A DNA stretch of 64,000 bases, taken from assembly GCA_028571685.1 (NCBI GenBank), contig CM053146.1, positions 22,603,431-22,667,430 on the forward strand, in the 5' to 3' direction. This document shows positions 40,896 through 52,401 of the stretch, piece by piece; the first letter of the stretch is position 1; each line of letters begins with the position of its first letter. The notes under the pieces were generated by a model. That model had not been told where the DNA came from and did not search any database. It was given only the letters and a program-made list of their open reading frames with translations. Origin of the DNA: Heterohyrax brucei. Taxonomy: Eukaryota; Chordata; Mammalia; Hyracoidea; Procaviidae. A program made the translations under genes and the position numbers.

Positions 40896-41194
40896 GTAAG
40901 AACCGGGGTGGCTGAGGGGCCCCCTCGGCCTAGGGGTTCCTGATTCTGGGAACTCACTCTGAGGGTGAGGTGGCGAGACGAGATGAAGCAAAATAAAAGG
41001 CGAAAAATAGAGCATTAGCATGCATTATCTCTATGCCTAGATTGGGCTGCCCAAAACTAGAGCCGAAGGAAAAGCTGGGATACAGGCAGATTATATGGAA
41101 GATGGTCCAAAAGGAAGCAGGAATAAGTAGAGAGAGTGGAAGTAGAAAGGATGGAAGCCGATATACAAGTGAGTTATTGGGGCAATCCACTGCC
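40896..41194. other. Unassigned sequence after exon candidate
   Basis: Nothing recognised. Confidence 0.35.
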
Positions 41195-41585
41195 TTCTAT
41201 CAGCTTGTCATACTGTGATGGCTTGTGTGTTGCTGTCGTGCTGGAAGCTAAAACGCCAGCATTTCAAATACCAGGAGGATCACCCACAGTGGTCAGGTTT
41301 CAACAGACTTTCCAGACTAAGAGTAGGAAGAAAGGCCTGGTGATCTAATTCCAAAAATTAGCCAGTGAAAACCTTATGACTCCTAACAGAATGTTGTCTA
41401 ATATAAAGCTGGAAGATAAGTCTCTTAGGAAGGCACTCAAAACCCACAGTGGTGACAGCAGTAGATCACACACATCAGTGATGGGAAACATGGTACAAGA
41501 CTGGGCAACATTTGCTTGTGTTGTTCATGAGATTGCTGTGGGTCAGAGTGGAATCAATGGCAGCCAAACAACAGCGAATGCCTTT
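41195..41585 (+). mobile_element. RTE-associated SINE (RTESINE-like), longest copy
   Basis: The best preserved of three copies: 'cagcttgtcatactgtgatg', 'gcttgtgtgttgctgtcgtg', 'ctggaagctaaaacgccagc', 'gatcacccacagtggtcagg', 'ccagtgaaaaccttatgact', 'gtgggtcagagtggaatcaa', 'tggcagccaaacaacagcga'. The GGCAGC(C/T)AACAACA-type end is what is known for RTE-mobilised SINEs. Confidence 0.7.
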
Positions 41586-42117
41586 CACAATTGTCCACCT
41601 GAGAGTAGGGACCAGGGCCTTTACCAGCTTGGTCCCTGCTCCATGACTGGGGGTTGCCTATGGGAGCATTAATTCCCTGCCTCTCTAGGCTTCATTTGCC
41701 TGCAGGCTGGATAGAGCAGGCCTGAGGCAGGAAAAGAGAGAACAGCTAGCATTTCAAGTGGCCCATTATCTCCACAAAGCTGAGCTAGCTTGTGACATCC
41801 CTGGAACTCCCTGACAGCCCCACCCTGATCCCAGGAGTTGAAATCAGAGGTGAGCTGGGGATACACAGTTCAGGGCGCCAAAAGTCTGGCTACAGCAGGG
41901 CCAGCTTTTCCTGTGGTAATTCATATTTTCCTCTCAGCATTTATATCCCATGAAGACAGGAAGCTTTTTGAATGAATGCAGGGAAGCAAGATAGTCTAGA
42001 CACCCCGCATGTGTGCGAAGAGATTTCTTCGCTGATTGTTTAATTAGTTGATTGAGCAATTTAGTAAGCTAAGTCTTCATGGTTTCTATACTTAAACTAA
42101 TTCCTCATCTTAGAAAA
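41586..42117. other. Unassigned intergenic sequence
   Basis: No element recognised before the L1 T-run at about 42118. Confidence 0.4.
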
Positions 42118-43084
42118 TTTTTTTCTTTATTGTGATTAAATAAAAGTACACAATCCAAATTAATTTTGCATGCCTGCTTATCTGCAGCTCCTTCTGCTCT
42201 CCTTGCCCGGTGACAGCACATTCCTCCTTTTCATTCTATACTTGTCATATCCTCTTTACGTGCTCCCATCACCTTCTCTCCACCCTCTTCTCTCCCATCT
42301 AGAAAGAAAACAGTAGGACAGCATCTTATAAATGCATACAACCATCACATACACGTACTATATGGTCACATTTTGTCCCTGCGTCAAGCCCATTTTTGTC
42401 TTAAGAGTTGAACTCAGTAGTGTTTTCTGGTCTGGGCAGCAGCAGGTCTAGGGCCATGCTCCCAAGGCATCCCCCAGGCCATCTGATCATCAATTGTGGT
42501 CTTTTAGTAGAGTTGTTGAGCTGCACACCTCTTTTTCTCATGTTGCCACAGGGGCTCAACATTGTGTGCTGCATCAATGGGCTGTCTTTGGTGATGGTCA
42601 AGCACCATCTAGTTCTTCTGGTCACATGTGGATACAGTCTCTCATTTATATGGTTCCTTCTGCCTCCTGAACATTTTGTTGATGTGTCTTTGTCGTTCTC
42701 AGTCATCTTCTGTTCCAGATGAGCAGGGACCATTTGGTGTACCTCAGATGGCAGCTTGCTAGCTTTTAAGACCCCAGATACCACTCACCAATCTGTGGTG
42801 CAGAAGACTCTCTTAGAAACAGGCTGGTTATGCCAATTGACCTCAATGTCCCTGACAGCATGGTCTCCAGCTCCCCACCCCAACTACTCTATCCTTGCAG
42901 TATTGAGTTGAGACTAGAAGAGCTTTCGGTTTGTGATGAAATCTAATTAAGCTGATCTACTTTCTACTCTGTGCCGTCACTGCTCTCACCTAATCAAGTT
43001 TCTATCAACTATCTAAGCTATGATCAACTCTCTCCTTCCTTCCCACACTTGTAGCCAACAGTCTTTTCTTCTCTTCGTAAGTCT

Positions 43085-46000
43085 ATTTTTAAATTCTTAT
43101 AGAAAGAGTCTCATACAATATTTGTCACTTTGCTGCTGACTGATTTCACTCAGCATGATGTATTCCAATTGAAACCAGCTTATGAAATTCATCTTGAATT
43201 GTCATTATTCTTTATCATTGCATCCTGTTCCATTGAGTATGTGTACTATAGTTTGTTTATCTATTCATCTGCTGCTGGGCATCTAGGTTGATTCTTTTTT
43301 TTTTTTGCTATTGTGGACTGTGCTGCAATAAACATTCATGTGTACGTTCACGTGGCAGCATTTGTTTTGGTGGGATGTATTCTGAGCAGTGGGATTAGTG
43401 GATCAAGTAGTGTATCTATTTCCAGCTTTTAAAGGAAGTATCAGATTGCTTTCTGTAGAGGTTGTACCATTTTGCAATCTCACCGGTAGAGTAGGAGAGT
43501 TCAGTCTCTCCACAGCCTCTCCAGGATTTGTTATTTTGTGTTTTTTGGATTTTGGCCAACCTTGTTGGGGTGATTGTAATTTTGATTTAGATTTATCTAA
43601 TAGCAAATGATCATGAGCATTTCCTCATGTATCTTTTGGCTTCCTGAATGTCCTCTGTAGTGAAGTGTCTGCCCATCTCCTTTGTCCATTGCTTAATTGG
43701 GTTATTTACCTTTACCTTGTTGATATTTTGCAGTACCTTGTAGATTATGGACATCAGATGTTGGTCCAACATATAGTTTCCAAATATTTTTTCCCATTCA
43801 GAAGGTGGTCTTTTAACTTTTTTGATAAAGTCTTTAACTGAAGAAAAGTGTCTGATTCGCAGTAAACCCCATTTCTCTATTTTCTGTATTGTTGATCGTA
43901 CTTTGTCATATTTTAAAGTCTGTCTAAGCTGTGTATTAGAACTTCCATTGTTGACTCTATTTTTTCTAGCATGATCTTTATCATTTTAAGTTTGATATTT
44001 AGGTCCTGGACTCACTGTGAGTTAGTTTTTGTGTAAGGTGTGAGATATGGGTCTTGTTTCAGTTTTCTGCAGATGGATATCCAATTTTGCCAACACCATT
44101 TGTTAAAGAGTATTTTTGCCCCAGTTTACAATCTTAGGGCCTTTGTCAATTATCAACTGTCCGTAAGAGGATGGTGGAATCTCTGGGGTCTCAACTCTAT
44201 TTCATTGGTCTATATGTTTCTTTTTATATCAGTACCAGGCTGTTTTGACTACTGTGGCATGTAATAGTTCCTAAGATTGGGTAGTATGAGGCCTCCCACT
44301 GTATTCATCTTTTTCAATAGTGCTTTACATATCCAGGATTTCTTCCCTTTCCAAAGTTGGTGATTTGTTTCTCCATCTCATTAAAAAGAGACACTGGAAT
44401 TTGTATTGGGATTGCATTGTATATGTAGATCACTTGGGGTAGAATAGACATTTTCGTGATGTTAAGTGTTTTGATCCACGAGCAGAGTAGGTTTCTCCCA
44501 TTTATGTAAATTTCTTTTGGCTTCTTGCAGTAAGGTCTTGTAGTACTCTTTGTATAGATCTCTTAATTCTCTAGTTAGATTTATTCCTAGGCGTTTTTTC
44601 TTCTTGCAGGCTATAGTAAATGTTGTTTGGTGATTTCTTCTTTGATGATCTCTTTGTTGGTATAAAGGAATCCTACTGATTTACTTGTGTTTGTCTTTTA
44701 TCCTGATACTTTGCTGAACTCAAAAGTTTAAGTAGTTTACATATGGATTCTTTAGGATTCTATGTACATACAATCATAAGAGCCACTGCTGTCAAGTCAG
44801 GCCTGACTCATAGCAATCCTAGAGGTTAGAGTAGAATTGCCCTATAGAGTTTCCAAGGAGCACCTGGTGGATTTGAGTTACTGAACTTTTGGTGAGCAGA
44901 TGTAGCACTTAACCCACTATGCCACCAGGGCTTCCTCATATACAATTATATCATCTGCAGATAGGGAGATTTTTACTTCTTCTTTGCCTATGTGGATACC
45001 CTTTCTTCGTCTTATCTAATTGCTCTGTCTAGAACTTCTAATACAATGCTGAATAGAAGTGGTGAGAGTGGGTGTTCTTGTGTATTTCCTGTTCTCAAGG
45101 GGAATTCTTTCAGTCTCTCACTGTTCAAAATGATGTAGGTGGTAGGCTTTGTATAGATGCTCTTTATTGCACCAGAATTTCCTTGCTATTGCTATTTTGC
45201 TGAGACTTTTTAGCATGAATTGGTGTTGGACTTTGTCAAATGCCTTTTCTGCATCAGTTGACAAAATGAGGCTATTCTTATCCTTTGGGTTATTTATGTG
45301 GTTGAACACAGTAATTCTTTTTCTGATGGCTTACATGCCTGGTGTGAATCCAACTTGGTCATGTTGAATTAGTTTCTGTATATACTGTTGAATTCTACTG
45401 GCTAGGATTTTGCTGAAGATTTTTGCATTTATGGTGATATTGGTCTGTAATTTTCTTTTTGGTGTGATCTTTCCCTGGCTTTGGTATCAGGGTTATGCTA
45501 GCTTCATAGGACAAATTTGTGAGTATTCCATCCCTTTGTATACTGTGAAATAGCCTCAGTAGTACTGGAGTTAATTCATCTCTAAAAGTTTGACAAAATT
45601 CTCTGGTGAAGCCATCTGGACCAGGACTTGTTTGGTTGCTAATTTTTTTAAATTATTTTTTCAATCTCTTTCTTTGTGATGAGTTTATTATGTTGTTTTT
45701 GCTTCTCCTTGTGATAATTTTCGTAGGTGATATATCCCCCAAGTTTTCAAATCTGTCAGAGTGTAGTCTTTCATAGTATTCTGTTATGAGACTTTTAATT
45801 TTAGTTGGGTCTTTTCTGACATCTCCCATATCATTTCTTATTCAAGTTGTTTCTTCTGTTCTTCTTTTTTAAGTTTAGTCAGTGTTCTATCAATTTTGTT
45901 TATCTTTTCAAAGAACCAGCTTTTGGTTTTGTAATTTTTTTCTATTGTTCTTCTCTCCTCTAATTCATTTAGTTCTGCTCTAATCTTTACGGTCTGTTTT

Positions 46001-46989
46001 CTTCTGGTACCTGAGGGGTTCCTGTGATGATCTCTTTCTACCTGTGCAAGTTATAGGCTTAATTCTTTAGTTTGGGCCCTTTCTTCATTCCAGATGTGTG
46101 CATTTATAGCCATAAATTGACCTCTGAGCACTGCTTTGTCTGTATCCAATAGGTTCTGGTAGAATGAGTTTTCCTTCTCATTTGATTCAATAATTTTATG
46201 TTGTCCTTGATTTCTTCTATAACCTGTGGATTTTTGAGCAATGTGTTTTTCGGTTTCCATGAGTTCAAATTTCTAGCTATGTTTTTTCTGTGTTGATTTC
46301 AACTTTTATGGCTTTCTGGTCTAAGGAAATTCTTTGCAATAATTCAGTGGCTTGGATTTTGTGAAGACTTGCTTTATGTCTTAACACATGGTCTATTCTG
46401 GAAAATGTACCGTGTGCATTGGAAAATAAGGTGTACTGATCTTTTGATAATTAAAAAGTTATGTATATGTTGACAAGGTCTAGTTGGTTAACTGTATCAA
46501 TAAGATCTTTTGTATCTTTGCTGAGTTTTTTTTCTGGATAATCGGTCCATTATTGGAAGTGGAGTGTTGAAGTCTCCAACTATTATTGTGGAGGGATCTG
46601 TTTCTTTTTTTTAACATTGCCAGTGCTTGTTTGTCTGGTATTGGGTGCATAAATATTTACTATTGTTATGTCCTGCTTATGTGCTGAAACTTTTAGCAAT
46701 AGTGACTGTCCTTGCCCATGATGGTGAATCTTACATTAAAGTCAATTTGATCGGAGATTAGTATTGCCACTTCTGTCCTTCTTTTTATGTTGTTGGCTTG
46801 GTATGTATTTTCCCATCCTTTGATTTTCAGTTTGTTCATATCTTTGAGTGTTATGTGTGTTTCTTGTAAGCAACGTACAGACAGGTTGTGTCTTTTGATG
46901 CAGGGTGTCACTGGTTGTCTCTTTATTGGAGCATTCAGTTTGTTTACATTCAATTTAAATATTGATAGGTATGTGTTTAATGCTGTCAC
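43085..46989 (-). pseudogene. L1 ORF2 (endonuclease-reverse transcriptase) pseudogene
   Basis: ORF2 of L1 encodes the endonuclease and reverse transcriptase needed for retrotransposition. The N-terminus reads xTALNTYLSIFKLNVNKLNA, PIKRQ, and later CLQETHITLKDMNKLKIKGW; LNVN and QETH hold the endonuclease Asn and Glu positions. The presumed start is GTG rather than ATG. The RT catalytic site is kept as SADD (codons GAT GAT, reverse of 44950-44955; F to S at the first position). The frame is broken many times and split by the AfroSINE at 44763-44936. Confidence 0.85.
44763..44936 (-). mobile_element. AfroSINE inside L1 ORF2
   Basis: Antisense: 'gctgtcaagtcaggcctgac', 'gttagagtagaattgcccta', 'gagcacctggtggatttgag', 'tgccaccagggcttcc'. 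Flanked by ATACAATCAT / ATACAATTAT, a diverged target duplication in the L1. Confidence 0.9.
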
Positions 46990-47369
46990 TTTGATGCATT
47001 TGTTTTTGTGTTGATGTTTTCTATGTTTTTCTTTATATTCTGTTCTCGGTCATTCTTCTTTATGGGTTGACTTTTCATCTCTTTTAGTGTTGGTTTTGTG
47101 CTTGTTGAGACTCCTGTATTATGCTTCTTGTTTTGATATGTCATATTGTTATTTCACTTTAGGGCTATCCCTGTAGCCCCCCTTACTATTCTAAGTTTAA
47201 ACCAGACTTTAACTTCTGTATATCTTTCTAAGTTCCTCTCCATCTGAAAGGGTTATAACTACAGTAATATACCCCTGTTTTTAGTGTGATGATGTCATAG
47301 TTTTCATGTTATGATCACTGATTCCCGCCTTTTAGTAAAGTAGTTTTGACAGAGCATATTGACTTCCCT

Positions 47370-48313
47370 AGTGAGTAGGGTTCTGGATGCTGTGTCTTGC
47401 ACAGCCTTCTGAAGTATACACTTAATGTTTTTGTTTTTCTAGCAAAGAACTTCTGTCAGTATTTCTTGTAGTTTTGGTTGTGTTTTTACAAAGTCTCTGA
47501 GCTCCTGTTTACCTGTGAATGTTTTAATAAACCGTCATAGTTGAGAGACAATTTTGCAAGATATATAATCTTGGTTGGAAGTTTTTCTTTCAGGGCTTTG
47601 AATATGTCATCCCACTGCTTTCTTGCCAACATCATTTCTATGGAGAAGTCAGATGAAAGCCTTCATGGTTTCCCTCTGAATGTTAGCTTTGTTTTGAGCC
47701 TCCCTGCCTTTAAGAGACTCTGTTTATGTTTCATTTTATTAAGCTTTATTATAATATATCTTGGTGTCTTTCTTTTGGGGTCTAGCTTTTTGTGGCATTC
47801 AATACATATCTTGGATATCTATCTTCTTTCATAATTTCAGAGAAGTTTTCTGTCAGCAACTCTACAGCAATGCTGTCTGTATGTTCATCTATCCCTCCCT
47901 GCTCAGGAACTCCAGTTATTCATAGGTTGTTCACCTTAATAGAGTCCCACATGCTCCTTAATTCTTGATCATTTTTCTTATTTCTTTTCTCTGATTTCTC
48001 ATCACAAATGTTGGGGTCAGTTTCTCTGTCCTCAAGGTCACTAAGTCTGACTTCTATCTCCTCAATTCTGATCTTTTGGCTTTGGATTGAATTTTCTAAT
48101 TCTGTAATTTTGTTACTGATCTGCTGAACTTCAGATCATTGATGTTCCATCAGTTAAAATAGCTTAGGTTTTCATTTTGTTCTGCTGCATTTTGTTTAAT
48201 CTCTGGAAGGGCTCTCTATATAATTCTTTTTACTCAGCCTTTGATAGTTTCATAAAGGCTTCTTCATCTGGGAAGTTTTTTGCTTCTTTATTTTGGGAGT
48301 TTTCTGGAGCCAT
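47370..48313 (-). pseudogene. L1 ORF1 pseudogene
   Basis: The start is clear on the minus strand at 48313: ATG followed by codons for APENSQNKEAKNFPDEEAF. The RNA-binding block appears near 47.7-47.8 kb as RPQKKDTKIYYNKA-like sequence, cognate to PKRKTxRHIIIKL. Stops interrupt the frame. The end is inferred from the usual length of about 320-340 codons. Confidence 0.75.
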
Positions 48314-49410
48314 AGTGGACTGATTCTTTAAATGGTTAGCTATGGATTGTTGTCCGCATCCCATCTGGAAACTGTTTGAGTTGTCTGGTGTTACCTCCTT
48401 AGGAACTGAGGCATAGTTCTAAGAAGGAAGTTCATCACCAGCTATCTATATGTACTCTAGTGAGTGGCTCCATGTGGACTCTCTGTGGTGGGAGGCTCTA
48501 CCTTCTGACTGGCAGAGATGGCACCCTACTTATGGAATCACTTGGGGCCACCAGCCAACCCCATGATGTGGATCAGGGAAGGGTGGAGGAGATGCTGCCA
48601 GGTGTCTCAGCAATCAATTCTCAAGGTGGACTTATTTAAAAGAGTACTTTATTTTTGAGGGTGGAGCTGTCTATCAGCTGCTGAAAACAGTCAGGTCCTC
48701 AGGTGTGGCAGGCTCCCCTTCCAGCTGACAACCAAAGTGCCTCACTGGCCATCCACAGATGCCTTCCTGTTGTCTTTTGCCAGACCCCACCCATAAATCT
48801 AGACATGAATTGTCTCAAATGCAGCTTTTCTGCTGGAGAAGCATTTGGAAGATGGGGCTGCTGCTTCACTTGAGAATCGGCCACAGCTAAGGCCTTCTGG
48901 CTAGGTGACTCCACCTCCCAGCTGACCAAGTTGGCATCCCAGCTGAGCTGTGCTTCATGTCAAGAAATAGCAGAGTCTATAGCACAGCTCAGAAAACAGA
49001 GGGTGGAGGGGCAGTGGGGCTCTCTGTCGGCAGCTGGGCTCTAAATATGTGGTTATCCCATGCGCTATGTCTCTGCTTCACTATATGCTATATGTTTACT
49101 TAAGCACCACAGTTCAGCATATTCGCCAGCTCATGTCCAAGTCCCTACTTGCCAGATAATGAAGGTGTCAGTACCTGTCCTCTGAAATGGTGAGTCAGTA
49201 GAAGTGGGGATCAGCTGACACTGATTGTCCCTGAGAAGGCCAGTTTAGTCCATTACTGGTGCCTAGTCAACTCTGACTACACTATGCCAGATCCCAGGGC
49301 TCCCCGGATGTCCACAGTGTTCCATCCAGTGATCCTTTCAGGCCTTAGTTCTCAGAGGGAATTGAGGAGATGTGTGTCTAGTCTGCTGTCTTGGGTCTGC
49401 CTCTCTAGGT
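48314..49410 (-). promoter_or_regulatory. L1 5'UTR (promoter region)
   Basis: About 1.1 kb between the ORF1 start and the L1 5' terminus, GC-richer than the coding part. It differs from the tandem-monomer 5'UTR at 22.3-23.8 kb: I see no 270-bp repeat here. Landmarks are 'ggcaggctccccttccagct' and 'gaagcatttggaagatgggg'. L1 internal promoters normally lie in this region. Confidence 0.6.
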
Positions 49411-49419
49411 TGTCTTAAT

Positions 49420-49742
49420 AGACATCTTGATCTGCACATACTTTCTCTTGTGCTATGTCAGGGACTCTACATTCTAAATAGAATGTAAATGTTGGTAAAT
49501 ACCAACAGGGCTGTCTTTGGTGTTGGCTGGTCACCATCTAGTTCTTCTCATGCCGATGTAGTCTCTCAATCATACAGACCCTTCTGTCTCCTGTGCTCAT
49601 ATTTTCTTCATGTCTTGGTTTTCATCAGCTTCACGTGGGTTGGGACCAATTGATGTTCCTTAAATGGCAGCTTGCTGGCTTCTAAGACCCCAGGCCCCAG
49701 TCACCAATATGGGATGCTGAACAATCTCTTAGAAAAAGTATG
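49420..49742 (-). mobile_element. L1 3'UTR, middle fragment
   Basis: 'catcttgatctgcacatact', 'gtcagggactctacattcta', 'gctggtcaccatctagttct', 'ttgggaccaattgatgttcc', 'ttctaagaccccaggcccca': leftward L1 3'UTR without its tail, abutting the 5' end of the full-length L1. It contains a short imperfect palindromic duplication around 49480-49503. Confidence 0.8.
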
Positions 49743-49744
49743 TC

Positions 49745-49846
49745 TGTAATCTTTACAGAAATGAACTGCCATAGCATATAGTTTCAAACCCCCAACCATT
49801 TGGTTAGCAGCCAAGTGCTTAACCACTGTGCCACCAGAGCTCCTTA
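49745..49846 (-). mobile_element. AfroSINE, head half
   Basis: Antisense, 3' part missing: 'ttcaaacccccaaccatttg', 'gttagcagccaagtgcttaa', 'ccactgtgccaccagagctc'. Confidence 0.85.
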
Positions 49847-49894
49847 ACTATCTCAATATCTCAGTGAGAAAGTCAAATAATAATTGTAACAACA

Positions 49895-50085
49895 GCAATG
49901 AAATTGTTTGTATGTACTGAGCTGCTCTAGTGTACCACATGGCCAGTCCTATGCTGTGTATTTCACATGTGTTGTACTTTATACCCTGAGAAGGTTCTTT
50001 ACAGCAGGCATCAGCAGCTTCCCTTTCCAAGTAGAGAAAGGCTCAGTGAGGTTAAGAAACATGTCCAACCACATTTCTCTTACGA
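49895..50085 (-). mobile_element. MIR SINE
   Basis: Antisense MIR: 'gtactgagctgctctagtgt', 'cagtcctatgctgtgtattt', 'agagaaaggctcagtgaggt', 'taagaaacatgtccaaccac'. Confidence 0.65.
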
Positions 50086-50519
50086 ATGCCTCTAATTGTG
50101 CATGTAGGAAACAAAAAGTGTCAGAATGCTAAAAAGTCAAAGCTCCTGCCTGTAGTGAGTGCCCAGGATGGGCAGAGGCTTGTCATCTCTATTGGAGTTA
50201 AAGCAGCACAGTCTTCATGTGCAATGTGCTTATGGAACACAAAGTGAGGCAGGGAGAGGCTCTTTTATAGTTGTTGGACTTTATAGCACAGAGACATACC
50301 AGCGAATGGGGGCGGATGCAGTGTACAGGAGAGATGCCATCCCTGGGGAGAAGGCTTGGTGTCCAGGGCTCAGACACCTCAGACTCTGAGGCTATATCTC
50401 CATACAGGACAGTAAGGAAGCTCCTGAGGGTGGGGACCAGGCCAAGTGGCTTCAGGTCTGGACATAGCCTTCATTACTATTGACTATCTATTGGAGGCAG
50501 GTGGTCTCCCTGAGATCTG
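50086..50519. other. Unassigned intergenic sequence
   Basis: No repeat or gene recognised. Confidence 0.35.
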
Positions 50520-50700
50520 AATATCCTTCCTTCTTACCTTCCTTCCTTCCTGCCTTCTCTGACTCCCTGCTTGCCTACCTCCATAATCCTTGCTTCCTGA
50601 CCTGTCTGCCTCTTTTCTTCCTCCCTGCCTCTCCATTCTCCTTCCCTGCCTCTCCCTTCTCCCTCGCTCCCTCTCCTTTCTCCCTTCATCCATTCTGGAG
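50520..50700. repeat. Polypyrimidine (CTTCC/CTCC) tract
   Basis: About 180 bp of C/T-rich sequence on the plus strand ('cttccttccttcctgccttc', 'ctccctcgctccctctcctt') interrupted every 10-20 bp. A degenerate simple repeat. The long frames over it on both strands are low-complexity artefacts. Confidence 0.85.
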
Positions 50701-51230
50701 CACCCACAATGTGCAGGCATGGCTCTGGGCACTAGATTCTGCAGGGAGTACATACAGAGTATGTCCCTGTCATTAAGGAACTTATAGTCTAATAGGAGAG
50801 ATCAACAATCAAAAACCAAAAATGTAAGAGAACACTTTTTTAGTGTTACACAAATTTCAAGTACAATGAAGAAAAATACAGTAGATAAAAAAGATACTGA
50901 AATGTGGGCTTTGAGCACTGTAGACAAGGTGATGAGGAATGATTTCCCCCACAGGGACCTAAAACAGGAGGCTATTCGTGGATCAGAACCTATTCTTCCA
51001 AGCAGGGGGCTGGCAAGTGCAAAGGCTCTGAAGCAGGAAGGAAGTGCTAGTGTTTGGGGAAAAATAGAGGGTCACTTTAGCTGGGTGAGAGAAAGACAGC
51101 AGTAGCTGTGAGGTCAGAAGAAGACTTAAGAACAGATCTTACAGTCCGTGGAAGGAGCTGTCATTTTACCTGGAACAAAATGGGAGCTTTTAGAAGTTTT
51201 TGAGTGGATGTGTGGCATGACCAGCTGAGG
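50701..51230. mobile_element. Ancient interspersed repeat, class uncertain
   Basis: Contains 'ggcatggctctgggcactag', 'gtccctgtcattaaggaact', 'tatagtctaataggagagat', 'ggcaagtgcaaaggctctga', 'agcaggaaggaagtgctagt' and 'tggcatgaccagctga'. This series (GGCACTG..., AAGGAACTTATAGTCTA, GCAAAGGC.CTGA.GCAGGAA, TGACATGATC-like) is a widespread old mammalian element. I know the pattern but cannot name it with confidence. Confidence 0.5.
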
Positions 51231-51423
51231 GGCTCCTCTGGTAAGGTTACAGGAAGTTGGGGATATGACACAAACAAACGGTGAGTCAAATTGTGAGACA
51301 TACTTGTCTTTTCTATTCTGCTGAATCCTTTTGGTTCCCTGTAGGAGACAGTCTCAATCTGATGCCTTCGGCAAATCTTTAACATATCTTCCTGACCAAT
51401 GCACTTTGTGCACAGACAACACT

Positions 51424-51955
51424 TGTCTTGGGTTGAATTGTGTTCCCACAGAAATTTGTGTAGCCTTTTGACTTGGCCATGAGTCGCCACGAGTCGACTC
51501 TGACTCGACGGCACTTGGCTTGGCTTTGACTTGGCCATGATTCCTGGTGCTGTGTGATGTTCTTGTGTGCTGTAAACGAGGGAGGATAGGCAGCAGTTGT
51601 GTTCGTGGGGCAGGACTCAAAGTACATGATTGTATTGTACCTTAAGGCAATCTCTTGGGCTATAAAGGAAAAAGAAGCAAGCTGAGTGGAGGACCTCATA
51701 CCATCAAGAATCAGTTCTGGGAGCAGAGAGCATACTTTGGAAAGGACCTTGGGTCCACATGCCTCCGAAGCTCCCATTCCAGGGGAAGTTGGCAATGAGG
51801 ACCTTCTGCCAGAGACAAGGGAGAAAACCTTTACCTGGAGCTGTTGCCCTGAATTTTGGCTTGTAGCCTACTGGACTGTGACAGAATAAAATTTTTCTTT
51901 TTAAAGCCATCTACTTGGGGTATCTCTGTTATAGCAGCATCAGATGGCTAAGACA
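51424..51955 (+). mobile_element. LTR, MaLR-like, near complete
   Basis: Same family as 5123-5649: begins TGTCTTGGGTTGAATTGTGT, has 'gctgtgtgatgttcttgtgt', 'aggaaaaagaagcaagctga', 'gtggaggacctcataccatc', 'gacaatgag'-type and 'gtagcctactggactgtgac', AATAAA near 51885 and ends TGGCTAAGACA. Interrupted by the 42-bp micro-insertion at 51483-51524. Flanking target duplication is not clear. Confidence 0.85.
51483..51524 (+). mobile_element. Micro-insertion: AfroSINE-like 3' end only (42 bp)
   Basis: The clearest of the set. The insert reads GTCGCCACGAGTCGACTCTG then ACTCGACGGCACTTGGCTTG GC and is bounded by a perfect 16-bp duplication, TTTGACTTGGCCATGA (51467-51482 and 51525-51540). Its first part (GTCGCCACGAGTCG) extends the match into the AfroSINE 3' domain (GTCGCTATGAGTCGG in full copies). 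No poly(A) follows the insert. Confidence 0.92.
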
Positions 51956-52214
51956 CCACCCATCTGTCAGTTGAGGCTTCTATATTACTATGATGCTGAA
52001 GAGGTTTCATTGGAGCTTACAGATTAATACAGACTAGGAAGAAAGGTGTGATTTACTTACAAAAATCAGCCAATGAAGACCCTATGAAACACAACTGTCT
52101 TATCTACAACTGATCACAGGGATGGCTCAGGACTGTGCAAATTTCCTTTCTGATGGGCATGGAGTCACCATGAGTTGGTGGCCCACTTGATGGACACTAA
52201 TACCACCACCAACA
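51956..52214 (+). mobile_element. RTE-associated SINE (RTESINE-like)
   Basis: Directly after the LTR: 'cacccatctgtcagttgagg', 'ttactatgatgctgaagagg', 'cagattaatacagactagga', 'atcagccaatgaagacccta', 'ggcatggagtcaccatgagt', 'ggcccacttgatggacacta' and an ACCACCACCAAC end. Confidence 0.7.
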
Positions 52215-52401
52215 AACTACTAAACTCCACTTTCAGAAAACAACAGAGCAGTTCTCATGCTCAGAGCCCTGGACAAGCCTCATAGTCAAGGTAGAAAAAG
52301 TCACATGTCATTTCATCACCTTCCATCTCTGGGATATCATACTGTACATATATTTTTGTTGCTACTGTTTTGTTTGACTTTTTCATTGAGTTGCTGCCAT
52401 G

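Larger units (their letters stand above)
42118..49410 (-). mobile_element. Nearly full-length L1, leftward, inactive
   Basis: All parts are present in order from right to left: 5' end at about 49410 ('gctgtcttgggtctgcctct', reverse of AGAGGCAGACCCAAGACAGC), 5'UTR of about 1.1 kb, ORF1 (48313 to about 47370), inter-ORF region, ORF2 (46989 to about 43085) and 3'UTR to a T-run at 42118 (poly(A) on the other strand). Net length is about 7.1 kb after removing one AfroSINE. Both ORFs are broken by frameshifts and stops, so it cannot move. No clear target duplication was found. Confidence 0.9.
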
